Shown: positions 1-10,912 of the stretch, one piece after another
Layout of the letters: the number at the start of each line of letters is the position of its first letter
Position numbering within the stretch: position 1 is the first letter of the stretch
Assembly: GCA_036435485.1 (NCBI GenBank)
Contig: CM071595.1
Coordinates: 100,432,580 to 100,496,579 of the forward strand
Source of the DNA: Saposhnikovia divaricata
Taxonomy: Eukaryota; Streptophyta; Magnoliopsida; Apiales; Apiaceae
DNA: 64,000 bases
Direction of reading: 5' to 3'
The notes under the pieces: generated by a model
Databases searched by the model: none
Told to the model about the DNA's origin: nothing
The model's input: the letters and a program-made list of their open reading frames with translations, nothing else
Made by a program: the position numbers and the translations under genes

Positions 1-490
1 GATTATTTTTTCCCAACACTAAAATAAGTGTTTATTGACATCTGTACGGTTCGATCATCGAAGAAATTATTCAAAAAATCGTTCAGTGAATCTAGATCGT
101 GCCCCGTAATAGGAAGCAGCACTTCTACTACGATTTTCTTAAAATCTCGTACAACCCAACCTTTTTATTTTTTGATTATTTTTTCCCAACACTAAAATGA
201 ATGTTTATTGACATCTGTACGGTTCGATCGTCGAAGAAATCATTCAAAAAAAATATTCAGTGAATCTGGATCGTGTCCCATTATAGGAAGCAGCACTTTT
301 ACTATATTTTTGTTAAAATCTCGTATAACCCGACCGTCTTATTTTTGGATTATTTTTTTTCAACACTAAAATGAGTGTTTATTAACATTCGTACGGTTCA
401 ATTATCGAAGAAATCATTCAAAATAGTTATTCTGTGAATCTGGATCGTAACTCGTTATAGGAAGAAGCACTTTTATTACTTTTTTGTTAA
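1..490. repeat. ~174-bp tandem repeat, about 2.8 copies
   Basis: Three head-to-tail copies begin at 1, 174 and 348. Each starts GATTATTTTTTYCCAACACT or a close variant and contains the shared motifs TCGAAGAAAT, GTGAATCT and TATAGGAAG (the last is TAATAGGAAG in copy 1). The unit is about 174 bp, close to the common 150-180 bp length of plant satellites. The array probably continues left of the window. It breaks down after about 490. Confidence 0.85.
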
Positions 491-835
491 ATATGATTAT
501 AATTCTTATTTTATAATTATTTTTATTTTATAATTATTATAAACTAGATTTTAGTTAAATATGATATAAATTCTTATTTTATAATTATTTTTGCACATCA
601 TTAAAATAATTAATATATAACAAAAATGAAATAACATATATTTTACAAGTCCATAAATTTATTATTTGCATCATAAATATTATATATAAATACGTACATA
701 TGTAAAATTTAAAATTTTAAAATTAAAATTAAGTAATAGAGTGAAAATGAAATTAGATTTTTTACTAAAATATTTAAAAAATTAAAAAATAAAATAAACC
801 AATACATTGAAAAATGTAAAATGTTAAAGGCGCAC
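491..835. other. AT-rich spacer, nothing recognised
   Basis: This is very AT-rich sequence with a short local duplication of 'AATTCTTATTTTATAATTAT' near 500 and 570. I see no coding potential and no element ends. Confidence 0.6.
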
Positions 836-1610
836 AAATTTCCCACAAACCCCAAATTTTCGTTGTTGGGTTGCCGCCCTTCTCCCCCTTATCTCCCCCA
901 AACTTTCGTCTTCTCCCCCTTATTCCCCCTTCCTTTTCCCCCTTATTCTAAACTGATATAAGCAATTTCTATAAACTCTCCATCTCAAGCTCTCCTGTAA
1001 ATACCCCCATAAGTAATTCCTTTCTTTTTCAATTTCTATAAATTGAAGCTTTTGTACCCACCCACAACAAATTTGTAGCTCCCCATCACCACCACTTCTT
1101 GTTCTTCACAACCCCTTCACACTCAATCAAATTCAATCCAAGATAACGATCATTTCAACACTTATCCTAACAACAATCAACAACACCCTTGGCCTGAATG
1201 GTATTATTTTGTTCACACCTTAGCCTTCTTTTCTAGGTACTGAGCCTCAAGGGATCGGTTTTGATGATTTGTTTGTTCAGAATCAGTATTTGCCGCATGA
1301 GTTTCTTGGGCTTTCTTCTTCTTGCTTGGCTTTTTCTCGAAACCAGCCTCAAGCTCTCGGGTTTGATAATTAATTAATTAATCTCATTATGTTTGATAAT
1401 AAGCTACAATTCTGTGTTTGGGTAATTGTGTTTGTATATTTATTAATGAAAAGTTTGATTTTTGTGATGAATTTATGTGCAGGTCGCTATCCAGAAGGGA
1501 TATGTAGGTGGTGGTGCAGAATGGGACTACTTTTCTTTTTCAGAGTGCTATTGATACTTCCAGGAGGATGAGGGCATTTCTCGCCACTTCCGGAACTACT
1601 GTAAGGATAA
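836..1610 (+). pseudogene. Gene-like leader and exon fragments, not recognised
   Basis: Base composition changes sharply at about 836 to a CT-rich tract (CCCTTATTCCCCC repeats), as in plant 5' leaders. An exon-like stretch follows at about 1240-1360, preceded by TTTTCTAG. A second exon-like stretch at about 1483-1600 is preceded by TGTGCAG and followed by GTAAG. Both show coding-like phrases in one frame or another, but stops and frame changes prevent one continuous reading. They may be 5' exons of the AIG1 relic downstream or of another decayed gene. I do not recognise the product. Confidence 0.3.
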
Positions 1611-1721
1611 TTATCGTAAGATGAGTTTGGAAAATTACACAAGCTTTTAACTATAGTCCGCTATTATGCTTTACCAACAACAATTAACTTATGCACTTCA
1701 TTAACTGTAGGACTTGTTCTG

Positions 1722-2252
1722 AAAAAGTTCAACAGGCAATAACATTATGCCAAAGAAGGCATTTATGTCTGGTAATAACTCAGCTGCTGTTACTAGAGCT
1801 TGTACGCTGCATACAATTGTATTAGAGGATGGTCAGGTTCTCGGTGTCATTGACACTCCTGGTATAGTTCCTTCTTAGACGCATATTTGGACTTAAAGAG
1901 TGATGCTAACTGAACATAAATTTATGTCAAAGTATTTAGTCTTGTGATGAAAATACAAGTGTACTTTGTACTTGATTTGAAATGAGATAAACTATTTTCG
2001 AGCCCTTAAATTGTTAACTCATATTCATTTAATGCCTATGGCAGGATTACTCAATGCTATCGTTGAAGATAAATACATTGGAAAAGAAATTGTTAATTGT
2101 GTCAACATGGCCAAGGATGGTATCCATGCAGTTCTTGTTGTTCTCTCTATCTGGTAACCTTTTATCGCAGAACAAGCAGCAGCAACTAGTAGCCTGTGGA
2201 CTTTGAATGCAAGTTCTTGTAGGGCTTGTCTTGAATATGCTGCTTCTTTCAT
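1722..2252 (+). pseudogene. AIG1-type (GIMAP-like) GTPase relic
   Basis: Two exon-sized fragments read like a plant AIG1 GTPase, a septin-like GTP-binding protein family linked to defence responses. Fragment one (about 1724-1878) carries the region just after the P-loop, with the order K-S-S-T-G-N, then K-K-A-F, and the G3 motif D-T-P-G at 1850-1861. It ends in a TAG at 1876. The P-loop itself is scrambled by indels. Fragment two (about 2044-2200) carries the family phrase A-K-D-G-I-H-A-V-L-V-V-L-S and then a stop at 2155; weaker similarity continues to about 2250. The guanine-specificity motifs are missing. It is on the plus strand, and the minus-strand ORF at 2025-2252 is its shadow. The family call rests on motif order read by eye. 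Confidence 0.65.
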
Positions 2253-2920
2253 GGATCCATAGGGGAAGTCACGGAGGTAATCTTAGATATTTTTTAATTT
2301 CACGGAGGCAAATGATGGAATAATTTCTATCAGTTGCAGTTTTGTCTTTTCGTACATGGTCATTTATTTCTTTTCAGCAATGCTTTGTAAATGGTGTCAA
2401 TATCTGAATTTCCTTAAATGATTTTAAGGCCTCTGATATTAGTGTATACTCATGTTCCATATATTGTAATGTACTGACCATGAAAAGTGTATTTACCTTT
2501 AGGAAACAAAATAAACTTTTGCATCCTACTTGAATATCAATAATGGAGCTGTTAAAGGAGACAGAGAGTTTAAAAGTAAGCTTGTGACATGTTTCTCTAT
2601 GTATTCCTTTTTTTCACCGAGGGCGGGGTTATGAGGTTAAGTGGATGAGTAGGTGATGTAGGACAGGTAATTCCTTTTCTGTATGCTGCCAGCGGCTCAA
2701 TTATTGACATAAATGAAAATGAAAGTATTCAGGTGGTAAGGTGTGAAGGTACTTCGTTTGCTTGCTTAAAAATGTTATTTATGTATTGCTTTACTGTTTT
2801 ATATATAGAGGGTGCACGCCCAGAAACTTTATAAAAAGTCATTTTTATGATTCTATCTTCTTAAAGTTGCTAAAATTTTAAATTGAATGCATTTGTTGGC
2901 CAAATTTTAGATGTTTTGCA

Positions 2921-3190
2921 TTGAAGCCTACTCTCCTTCATTTGCTTCCGGTGAATTATGTATCATGTGTACTCTTGGTTAAAATACGAACCAAGGAAGT
3001 TAAAGAAGAGCTTGCCAAGTTGAGGGAGTTTGAGATTGAAAATTACACCTGGGTTGAGATTGGACCAAATGTAGAAGACAGAGAGCCATTAATTGAAGAA
3101 GTTATGGGGTTCTATGACAAAAATGTGGCATCTGATCTTGATAGTATGAAGAAGCAGGAAATATTGCAGATATATAGTGGTGGAAGATAA
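2921..3190 (+). CDS. Hypothetical 89-residue ORF, possibly a last exon
   Basis: The ORF encodes 89 residues. Residues 25-89 look like real protein: charged, helical, low in rare residues, with K-E-V-K-E-E-L-A-K-L-R and an ending Q-I-Y-S-G-G-R. The first 24 residues look less natural, so the true exon probably starts inside, near 2985, after a splice site. It lies 0.7 kb downstream of the AIG1 relic, but I cannot align it to an AIG1 C-terminus. It could be the 3' exon of an otherwise decayed gene. I do not recognise the family. Confidence 0.35.
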   Translation: MKPTLLHLLPVNYVSCVLLVKIRTKEVKEELAKLREFEIENYTWVEIGPNVEDREPLIEEVMGFYDKNVASDLDSMKKQEILQIYSGGR

Positions 3191-3811
3191 TTTGTCTGCA
3201 GTCTGCACTTCATATTGTCAATTTCCAGTACATTAACGGAGAGAAAACTGATATAAATTTTTTGTGATATTCTGTATTAGTAACAGAGCCTTGTGATCAA
3301 TGTAGTCGTGATGTATCAAGTTCCTTTTTAGATAACAGAATTTTAGTTCTAAACTTAATGACGATGTCGATGGAAAGAAATGTTGCAATTTATTGATGCA
3401 ATATGGAACTAATTCATGTTCATACAAAGACCGCATAAATGTTTCTACAAGACTTGCCATAATTTGGGCTGGTCCTTGGGCTAGACGAAATTGATTTATG
3501 GGATCCTAATACTCTTGGTGAATCCAGAAATGCGAACCAAATTCAGCATTCTTAGTGTTAAAATGAAGCTTTAGTTTTCCTTAAACTGCTCACAACAATA
3601 TCACATCAATCCAAACGAATGAATTAAAATCGGTAAAAAAAAGAACTCAACTCAGTCTAATTCGAACATAAAGCCTTCAATTACACACATAAATCACTTC
3701 ACCATGACCGAACAATTCACCCATCAAAAAGCCCCAATTTTCGAATATGAACCCTAGAACACATCAAATTAGCTTCCTTAAGCGAATAAAGCTCTGACAT
3801 ATATGCAGAAA
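3191..3811. other. Intergenic spacer, nothing recognised
   Basis: Unique-looking AT-rich DNA. The minus-strand ORF at 3233-3460 has no supporting feature. I see no repeats or element ends. Confidence 0.5.
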
Positions 3812-4224
3812 ACTCTACTTTTTAGTCACATATAAAATGTAGTGACCATAGGTTATTTCCTATTTAGCCACATCACCTAAAACGACTGTGGCCGTTTCGT
3901 AACATTTAGACACAGCAAAGAAGCGTCACTAGTTATTGTCACACTTCTCTCTCTCAAGTATGACTATAAATTTTGGAATTGGTCAAAGTCAACAAAATAC
4001 CATGTTGTTTTATCATATTTGGTCACATATTTGGAACGTGGCTAAATATTGTCACACATTTTTTTAAGTTGTGACTAAATCTTCCAAAAAAATTGTTTTC
4101 GGTCACTCGAAAAACAATTGTGTGGCTAAAACTTGGGACGATGACCTTTAGCCACACGTTTTTTCCAAAGTGTCACAGTCCTTACAGTACAAAAGAGTGA
4201 CAGAATCCTAAATTTGACGTAGTG
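3812..4224. mobile_element. Short non-autonomous CACTA-like element (MITE-type)
   Basis: The right end, read on the minus strand, starts CACTACGTCAAATTTAGG, which fits a CACTA terminus. The interior is packed with a short motif in both orientations (TTTAGCCACA / GTGGCTAAA at about 3860, 4040, 4120 and 4150), the sub-terminal repeat pattern of CACTA elements. It has no ORF. The left end is decayed (TACTTTTTAGTCACAT near 3818) and I could not confirm a 3-bp target duplication, so the left boundary is approximate. Confidence 0.45.
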
Positions 4225-5138
4225 TTTCGGTTTGAATTCACTGTTCCAGGTTCTTGTTCTAACTTTTATATTGACAACATGCTTTTTTGTAAAGCATTTT
4301 TCTAAATGAAGCCGTTATACATTTGAAGAAAAAGGAAAACCTTAAACTGAAAAAGTAGTACTCATATATTTGTTTATAAGCCGTAGTTTTTAAATATGGG
4401 CTTGATGTGGCTGAGATTGTTTTCAGGATTCTCCCCTGAGGTTAAAAGATTTTCAATATAAGTTTAAGGGTATATATGTAAATTACTTTAAAAAATTTAT
4501 ATTTACAAAATTTCCCCTGCGGGGCCACTTGTTTTATAGGAATAAAATCTTTTAACCGTAGAATTCTTCTCCGAGCACAACCTCAAACCTAGTTTTCTCT
4601 TTAAATAATTCCTTTAACGTAGATACTTTCAAAACCATTCAAAAAAAAAGACACTTTTCAAAAGAGGACAGAAATTTGCAATTTTTACTTATAATTAAAA
4701 TTTATTTTCGTCAACTGGAATTCTTAAATAATTTAGGAATCCTAATTTTAGTAGGTTTTTTATTTTTAAAAATTCATGTAATTTTTTTCGTTGAAATAAA
4801 AGTGTTCAAGGATTATTATAAAATAAGGGGATTCAAAGTTAATTGGGATCGGGGAAAAAATTTTGCTAACTGATTGAGATTGGAAAAATTATTTCGCTTA
4901 TAAATATACTTATTTGTCTTGATTTAGATATTGCAAGATTTATTTTCAATTCGAAATAGATTATGGTTGTAATTTGTTTTTCCTATAAATAAACTTATAT
5001 GTGTAGTTTTTTTTTAGATTTTGCAAAAGATACATACTTGTATCATTCTGTGATATATAAAGTAGAATACAGAAGAGGGGGTGTTTTGAGTGAATTGTAT
5101 TTAAAACTTTTAAGGTTGCGATCTCTTGTAGGCTAAAT
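4225..5138. other. AT-rich spacer with a weak inverted repeat
   Basis: No convincing gene. GGTTAAAAGATTTT at about 4440 is answered by its reverse complement at about 4545, with a CCCTGCGGGG-like core near 4515. This may be an old MITE of about 150-200 bp, but I found no target duplication. The rest is AT-rich. Confidence 0.35.
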
Positions 5139-5618
5139 ATGGGAGCAACAGACATCCCAAAGAGTTTTGATGATAGTTGCATTCCGATTCGAGCTACCTA
5201 CCAAAATGTGTATAAGGGACTAGAATCTGATGCAAAATTCATTAGATCATTATCAGTTAGTTTGAATGGTCGTGAAAAAGATACTGATTTATTGGCACCG
5301 CGATTAACAAGGTCATTATCAAAAAATAATTTTTTAGATGGAGTAAGCCAGCCTATGGTTGTAGATAGTATGTCAAGCAGACAAATATTCTTGAGAAGCT
5401 ACTTGTTTTCGAGAAAAGAAAGTATGCCTCGAAAGGTTAGAAATTGTGTTTCTCGGATTAAAAGAAGTGTATCTATGCGTGTACCAAATAAGAAGGATCC
5501 CGGTAATGCTCATGGCGATATTGTGATAATGAGAATGGCTAAGGAAATTTCATCGGCCATGAACGTAATTTTTCGAAGATTGTTGTCTTTCACCACCAAA
5601 ATTATCGTTGTAGGTTGA
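5139..5618 (+). CDS. Hypothetical basic protein, 159 residues
   Basis: The ORF has an ATG and a TGA at 5616. The product is basic and serine-rich, with four R-S-[LV]-S or R-S-L-S-K type phrases (around residues 36, 58 and 110) and a cluster R-N-C-V-S-R-I-K-R-S-V-S near residues 101-112. These resemble basophilic kinase target sites. The C-terminus is a short hydrophobic stretch. I see no known domain, signal peptide or transposon motif. The next upstream TAG lies immediately before the ORF region (TAGGCTAAAT). It stands alone between a CACTA-like element and Tat-A. It may be a real lineage-specific gene or a gene fragment, and I do not recognise it. Confidence 0.45.
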   Translation: MGATDIPKSFDDSCIPIRATYQNVYKGLESDAKFIRSLSVSLNGREKDTDLLAPRLTRSLSKNNFLDGVSQPMVVDSMSSRQIFLRSYLFSRKESMPRKVRNCVSRIKRSVSMRVPNKKDPGNAHGDIVIMRMAKEISSAMNVIFRRLLSFTTKIIVVG

Positions 5619-6161
5619 TCATAGTATGTCTATATGTAGCAGAATTCTTTGTTCGTCTTTCTATTTTTGTCAATCCTATGATCCTTTACTATTTATTCAG
5701 TGTTTGTGTATTTGGATAATTTGATATACACACGGATATGTATGACTATATGAGGGTGGTGTAAATTAATGAATAATAATCTTTTTTTAGATCTCCGATT
5801 TCCCTATACATGTTAGGATATTGCGACTATTATATATCAGTTTCAAAGTTTAGTAGTAAAAAAAATTTGTTATGTTATTTTGTTTAATATTATAGTATGA
5901 TTAGAGGTAGAGCTAAAGTACAAGAACCCTACGCAAAACTGGGTTCGCAAGTTAAGATTTTTGTAGCATACCCAAAAAAGGGACCAGACTCTTATGCATG
6001 TATGTTGTGTTGGTTTTCTATAATTAGAGGATTAGAGTCTGGTTTACTGTTTACATGAAGAATCATAGTATTTAGATCTTTCTTAAGACAATAAGATCAT
6101 CGGTTACATGAGGTGCTAGCCAGGATTAAGGAGTCGTCTTACGCGTAGCTTGCTAAGATTT
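5619..6161. other. Spacer between ORF 5139-5618 and Tat-A
   Basis: AT-rich with no convincing coding sequence. It ends at the GAGGT target duplication of Tat-A (6162-6166). Confidence 0.5.
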
Positions 6162-6166
6162 GAGGT

Positions 6167-6875
6167 TGTTATAGGGAGAAATTGGTATAACAATGTTTTG
6201 GAGGTTTGCTGGATTAGCGGAGCAAAATACGAATATTTTGCTAAGAAATAGAAAAACAAGGATTAGGGTTTGTGTGTATAAATGTGGCTGATCTTGTATA
6301 TGGTGTTTTCAAGGTTAACTGCTTCTCTTCCATATCAAGGTGCCTGCGTACCCTATTTATAGGGATCAAGCCATACATAGTTTTAAGAGAACAAGCTACC
6401 TAGATGGGCTAGGGTTTTAAGAGATAAGCCATGGCCCAAGTCCATTAACTTTAGGGCTGACGTGTCTAATCCACCGATACGGGATCGTATGGTCCCACTG
6501 ATATAGGATCGTGTGGCTCCTATATCAAGGCTGACTGATAGACCACAAGGGCCTCGCATGCGACCCTGCTGGGCTTAATCATGCGATGCGGACCCGAATG
6601 CAGAAATACTCATATGACCTCGCTGGGCCTAGCTATGAGTCTTCATGAGAAGTGTGTCCTAGGCCACACTAGACCTTGGAATAAAAGTGGTGGTGAAGCG
6701 ACCCCTCGCTGGGAGCCACGTGCGAAGCGATCCCTTGCTGGCAGATGGAAAAGATAGATTTAATAATGTACTGGGCTGATCCTTGCTGGCGGGCTTTGGT
6801 AAACCAATTATTATATTTATGCCTATTATGGCCCAGTGGGCTTGTTCCAAATCTATGCCAGATTCGGGCATAACA
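6167..6875 (-). repeat. Tat-A 3' LTR
   Basis: It starts on the minus strand TGTTATGCCCGAATC (6875) and ends ...CCCTATAACA at 6167. The end resembles the Tat-B LTR end (CCAATTTTCCCTCACAACA). It carries a TATAAATA box on the minus strand near 6352-6360. The inner end of the sister LTR at 26101 lacks about 19 bp that are present here at 6167-6187. GAGGT abuts it at 6162-6166. Confidence 0.9.
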
Positions 6876-6889
6876 ACTACCCCCCGAGT
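6876..6889 (-). other. Tat-A polypurine tract
   Basis: On the minus strand, ACTCGGGGGGTAGT lies directly upstream of the 3' LTR start TGTTATGCC. The G-run followed by TAGT matches the Tat-B tract (CCGGGGGGTAGT). It primes plus-strand DNA synthesis. Confidence 0.8.
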
Positions 6890-7041
6890 CCATATTTCCA
6901 TTGTAAATGCGATGTGGAATCAACAATATAACTTGAAATCCCAGCGAAGCGAGGCCTGGGATCGCGTTACGAGTCTTAGAATTTGAAGAATTGTGCCAAC
7001 TATCACGTCTTGAGATCCGCGTTCAACCGTTAGGACCATGA

Positions 7042-7083
7042 CACGTGTCTCAATCCCTTTCTCTCTCCTGATGCCTATATAAA
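7042..7083 (+). promoter_or_regulatory. Promoter of the Tat-A antisense gene (G-box + TATA)
   Basis: CACGTG (7042-7047) is followed 28 bp later by TATATAAA (7076-7083). Tat-B has the same pair at the same spacing in front of its antisense gene (39281-39276 and 39248-39243, minus strand). The expected transcript start is near 7106. It lies just inside the 3' LTR and points into the element, against the gag-pol direction. Confidence 0.7.
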
Positions 7084-7105
7084 CCCCCACTTTTAATCAT
7101 TTGTT

Positions 7106-7584
7106 ACTTTCCTTATAAACAAGACAACGAATTGCTGCCAGTTTACTCCAAGATCAAACGCAAGAAATTTTAGAGCTCCATCAACAACAACCTCAACTTT
7201 TTCCAGATTTCTTTAACCTTCTTCAAGAAAAAGTAAGTCTTCATTCTTTATATATATTTGAATTGCCGTTCTTTACTTTCAATCCATGATTAAATGCTTT
7301 TAACTGCATGCGATGCGATCCCAAAGTACTGCGATCCCATACATCCAATTTTACACTACGAGCCTATCCTCGCTCACTTAGGAACGCGATCCCTTCTAGG
7401 ATTATAGATTTGATTGGAAATTAATTTAGGAGTGTGACCTTCCAATTAGGACCGCGATCCCTCTTTATACCTCGCGAGTGAAGTGAGAACACGTAGAGAC
7501 TTTCTGTTTATTTATTATTTTCTCTCTACATTTCTTTTGACATTCTTTAAGGGCACACAATTAATCTTTTTACATTCCTTTCAG
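7106..7584 (+). other. Leader exon and first intron of the Tat-A antisense gene
   Basis: A CAA/CTTC-rich leader (about 7106-7232) ends AAAAA|GTAAGTC. The proposed intron runs 7233-7584 and ends TTTCAG directly before the ATG at 7585. Tat-B has the same arrangement (leader, then an intron whose AG touches the ATG). Splice sites are inferred from consensus and from the match between the elements. Confidence 0.6.
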
Positions 7585-10136
7585 ATGTCGCAAGACGATA
7601 GTTCAAGGACGCCCCCCAGTTCCTAATGTCCAAATCAGCGAGAAGGCAGTTGCCAATATCGCTAAAGCTGCGAGCACGAGCGACAGCTCGTTTAAGCTGT
7701 ATTTCGATCCCCTATGGTCAAATGAGGATTATACTAGAGAGGTTCCTTTGTACTCATTGAAATCCAAACAACCTTCCGGGTCGTAAAACCAATCTTTGGA
7801 TATCCTCTTTGCCCGAGGCGACCCTAATGTTAGCACTAGTGGGATCGAAAGGGAAGTAGAGACCCTTCTGAAGAGAGGGGAAGAAAGGATGAAGCCTATA
7901 AAACAGATCCTTTCTAGAATCCCTCCCCGTACAACAACTCTAATTCAAATAATCAGCGATTCTCCGATGGATTCATTTGGTGCGGCGTATTATGACATCG
8001 AAGGGGGTGGAGATAACGAGGTGAACTCTGACAATTCTGACTATGAGGAACCTTCTTCTGATGATGGTGACCTTGACGAGGTGTCAAGAGTTGTCAATTT
8101 TGAAGATTATAATTATGTTCCAGAGGCTTCGTCTGTACCCTATATTCCAACTCCGCAGCCTGAGCTAGAAGGGACCATCTATGTTGGCGGGCCTGCCCCT
8201 AAAGATATTGAAGCAGGATCGAGTGTCAAACCCGGAGTGCCTCGCATTTTGGTCTGTCGAGACTTATCCACAACTTTGACAAAAAAGACTTTAACTGATG
8301 GGGTTAACAAATTCAGGCCAGAGGGCAAAATAATTCTTCCCAAGCCTGAAATGTGATGCTATCGCTTCAATTACGTGGCTAATGGAGGCAGGGTACCTAG
8401 AATGGTCCTGACAGTGGCTATGATGAAAATCGGTGTTTCCTCACCCCTCCATCCATTTATAAGATATGTTTGCTTGACCTACCATTTAGCTCCTATACAG
8501 ATAAGCAACAAAGGGTATAGATCCATGATTGCTCTCTACATCCTCTATCATAAACTTGGTTATCCTCCGTTGGATGCAAAGACTATGGGCTATTTTCTCC
8601 AGCTCAAGCGATGCGGGGCCAAGGATTTTGGCTACGTTTACTTTTCTATCTGGCCTGAGTTTAATAAGAAGGATCTACTTTCTGGCAGCATAAGTAACGC
8701 AGGATCGTGGAAGGGACCCTACTTCTATGTCCACGAGGTGCCTCGAATTAAAACATCTTTCAACTATCTCCCAGGTGAGTCACCGTTAATCCAACTACTA
8801 TGGAATCGTAGTTGGTCAAGTTCGCACCGTTCTCAAAGGCGATGAAAAGAAACGCGTTGATGATGTTCTGGAGAAATCTTGTCCTGAAGAGAGGAACGTT
8901 AGAACTCTTCTATCCTTAGACAATTTAATTGAATGTGGTTTTCTTAGAGAGGGAGTGAGCTCGTCTTCTGAAGTGGGGCCTTCAAGTACGAGGCGGGCCT
9001 CGCGGAAAAGAAAAGTAAGCGAGCAAGCTTCGTCTTCTCGCGTTGTAGTAACTGGCGATGAGGGTATACTGAAACTGTGATGCGATCACCTATTTCATTT
9101 CATTATTTCCTTGCTTGCATTTTTATACTTTGTTTAGCATGATTGTTATACCTCGTTGAATATTGTCTAACCGCTTCTTGATGCTTTTGTAGATATGTCG
9201 CAGAAAAATGGAAAGAGTGGCCTCCCTCCATTCTTGCAGGGAGCTTCCAAGAAAAAAGTTAACTCTTCGACGGTCCCTGCGGGTTCTGCCATGATCCTTG
9301 CACCTCCTCCTCCACTAGTTCAAAAACCTCAAGACCACCTAGACATCGTTAACATAGCTGAGGAGCAAACCCATGATAATCCTGAACAGAGCCCGCTCAA
9401 ACGAGCCAGGAAGGACGGGCAAGTAGATGGGCCATCCCAGCCAGCTTCTCAAACTATTGTTACTACCACAGCGGCCCAGCATCTGTTTGCCTCGCTAGGG
9501 AGCAAATATTATGAAGAGAGTGAGGCTGCGAGCTGGTGGAAAGCTGACCCCGAAGAAAATGCCAATGCGCTGACTAAATGCTTGGCGGAAGCTTTCATCC
9601 GACAGGCTGCACACACAAAGAGCTTCAAGCAACTCTCTGCAGCCAACTTCCAGTTGGAAAAAAGGAATAAAATCCTTAAATTTTAGAAGGTGGAGGACAA
9701 GCGGTCCCTGGAGGAGACCTATAGAAAAAACTTGCGAACTGAGATAGCATCGCTTCGCACGGATCTCAAAAATGCCAAAAAAGAATGGAATGACTTTGAG
9801 AAGCAACTGAAGGATGCTTAGAAACTTGCTGAAGATGTCAAAGCCAAGCATGATAAAGAGGTCACGAAGCTGAAGGGTGATCTAGATGTTGCGAAGCTTG
9901 AGCTGGGTTCTGCTGAAGAGACATTCCTAACAAAGGGTCAGGTGGTCTTCATGAAGGATTTTATCAGGAAGATTCCCACTTTTGACTGGGACCAACTTGG
10001 ACCTGGCAATGCTGATTATGCACAAATCCTTCGTAAGGAAATCGAAGATGAGGAGGTTGGGGAGGCCAAGTTAGCAGAAGAGGCTAGGCTTGTAGAGGAT
10101 GTTTAGAAGACTAACCAGAATAAGGCCGCCTCTTGA
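7585..10136 (+). pseudogene. Antisense gene of Tat-A: Transposase_28-like / coiled-coil protein, disabled
   Basis: It runs opposite to gag-pol. Exon 2 (7585-9063) starts M-S-Q-D-D. An acidic linker follows (about 8000-8110). The core at about 8390-8770 includes L-H-P-F-I-R, Y-I-L-Y and an aromatic stretch, and corresponds to the putative gypsy-type transposon family and to the Tat-B protein at 37161-38222. A proposed intron (9064-9192) ends TTTTGTAG|ATATGT and joins in phase 1. Exon 3 encodes a proline-rich then coiled-coil tail and ends at TGA 10134-10136. It is broken by a frameshift near 7620, stops at 7784 and 8354, a frameshift or missed intron near 8775-8810, and TAGs at 9684, 9819 and 10104. 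Function is unknown. It might act on the element's own RNA or particles. Confidence 0.75.
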
Positions 10137-10912
10137 TTCTTTTGTGTTTTTCATCGTATTCTGACAAACTTGATTTGAACTAGAGACGTGGGCACCCTTA
10201 GATGCTTCACCAGTTGTAATATTATTTTGATAATTGTTTCGATCTAGGGAGTATTTTGGGATCGCATAGCGACCGCTAATGTTTCAGCTTTTCTTTTGAT
10301 ATTTTGTTTCCATGTTTTATTTATTATGTTCCATGTCTTCATGTAGTTTTACTTCGTAGATACGTGGCCTTCTTTAACATCTTTTCTTTAATTCTTGCAT
10401 GAGAAAAATATGAAGTAGGTTGTCTTTGTAAACATGGACTAGCTTTACATGTATGTCTTTTAGTAGTTTGCTTCCAAGATGCTATCCGCTTTGGGTCCCA
10501 ACATGCGATGCATTCTTCGTTCTTGGCTACGTGTGGTCGCTGTTGAGATCCCAAGACTAGGGTCGCAACTTGTAGTAAATGTGTTTTATTTTAGATAAAC
10601 TTTTTTCTTAAGGGCATTCCCTCAGATCGTGGTGTGAGCTATCATTGACTTCGTATCGCCTTCGACCTGAGGGATGTTCGGCCTCGCATGAATTGTGCTG
10701 GCCCGCCTGAAAATTTTTTAAAATGCTAGCAAAACTGTGAAAACATAAATGTAAAATCTGGAAAACGAACTCATATATAATAAAAGGAGCAAAGCTCAAT
10801 AGTCATTACATCATAAAGGGGAGGTGTCTATATGATCACTACCCCCCAGTACTTTGTATGAATTTATTCATGCTAAAGTAATAAAAGATAGAAACTACCA
10901 AGGGCGAAGCCT
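10137..10912. other. Tat-A spacer between the tail-to-tail genes
   Basis: This lies between the end of the antisense gene (10136) and the end of integrase (10913, read from the other strand). No coding is supported; the minus ORFs at 10339-10554 and 10608-10799 have no family features. It would serve as 3' untranslated region for both transcripts. Confidence 0.55.

Noticed and set aside
6181..6185. ATTGG as the left flank of Tat-A
   Set aside because: It comes from ending the left LTR at the clipped boundary. It does not match the right flank, whereas GAGGT at 6162-6166 matches exactly.
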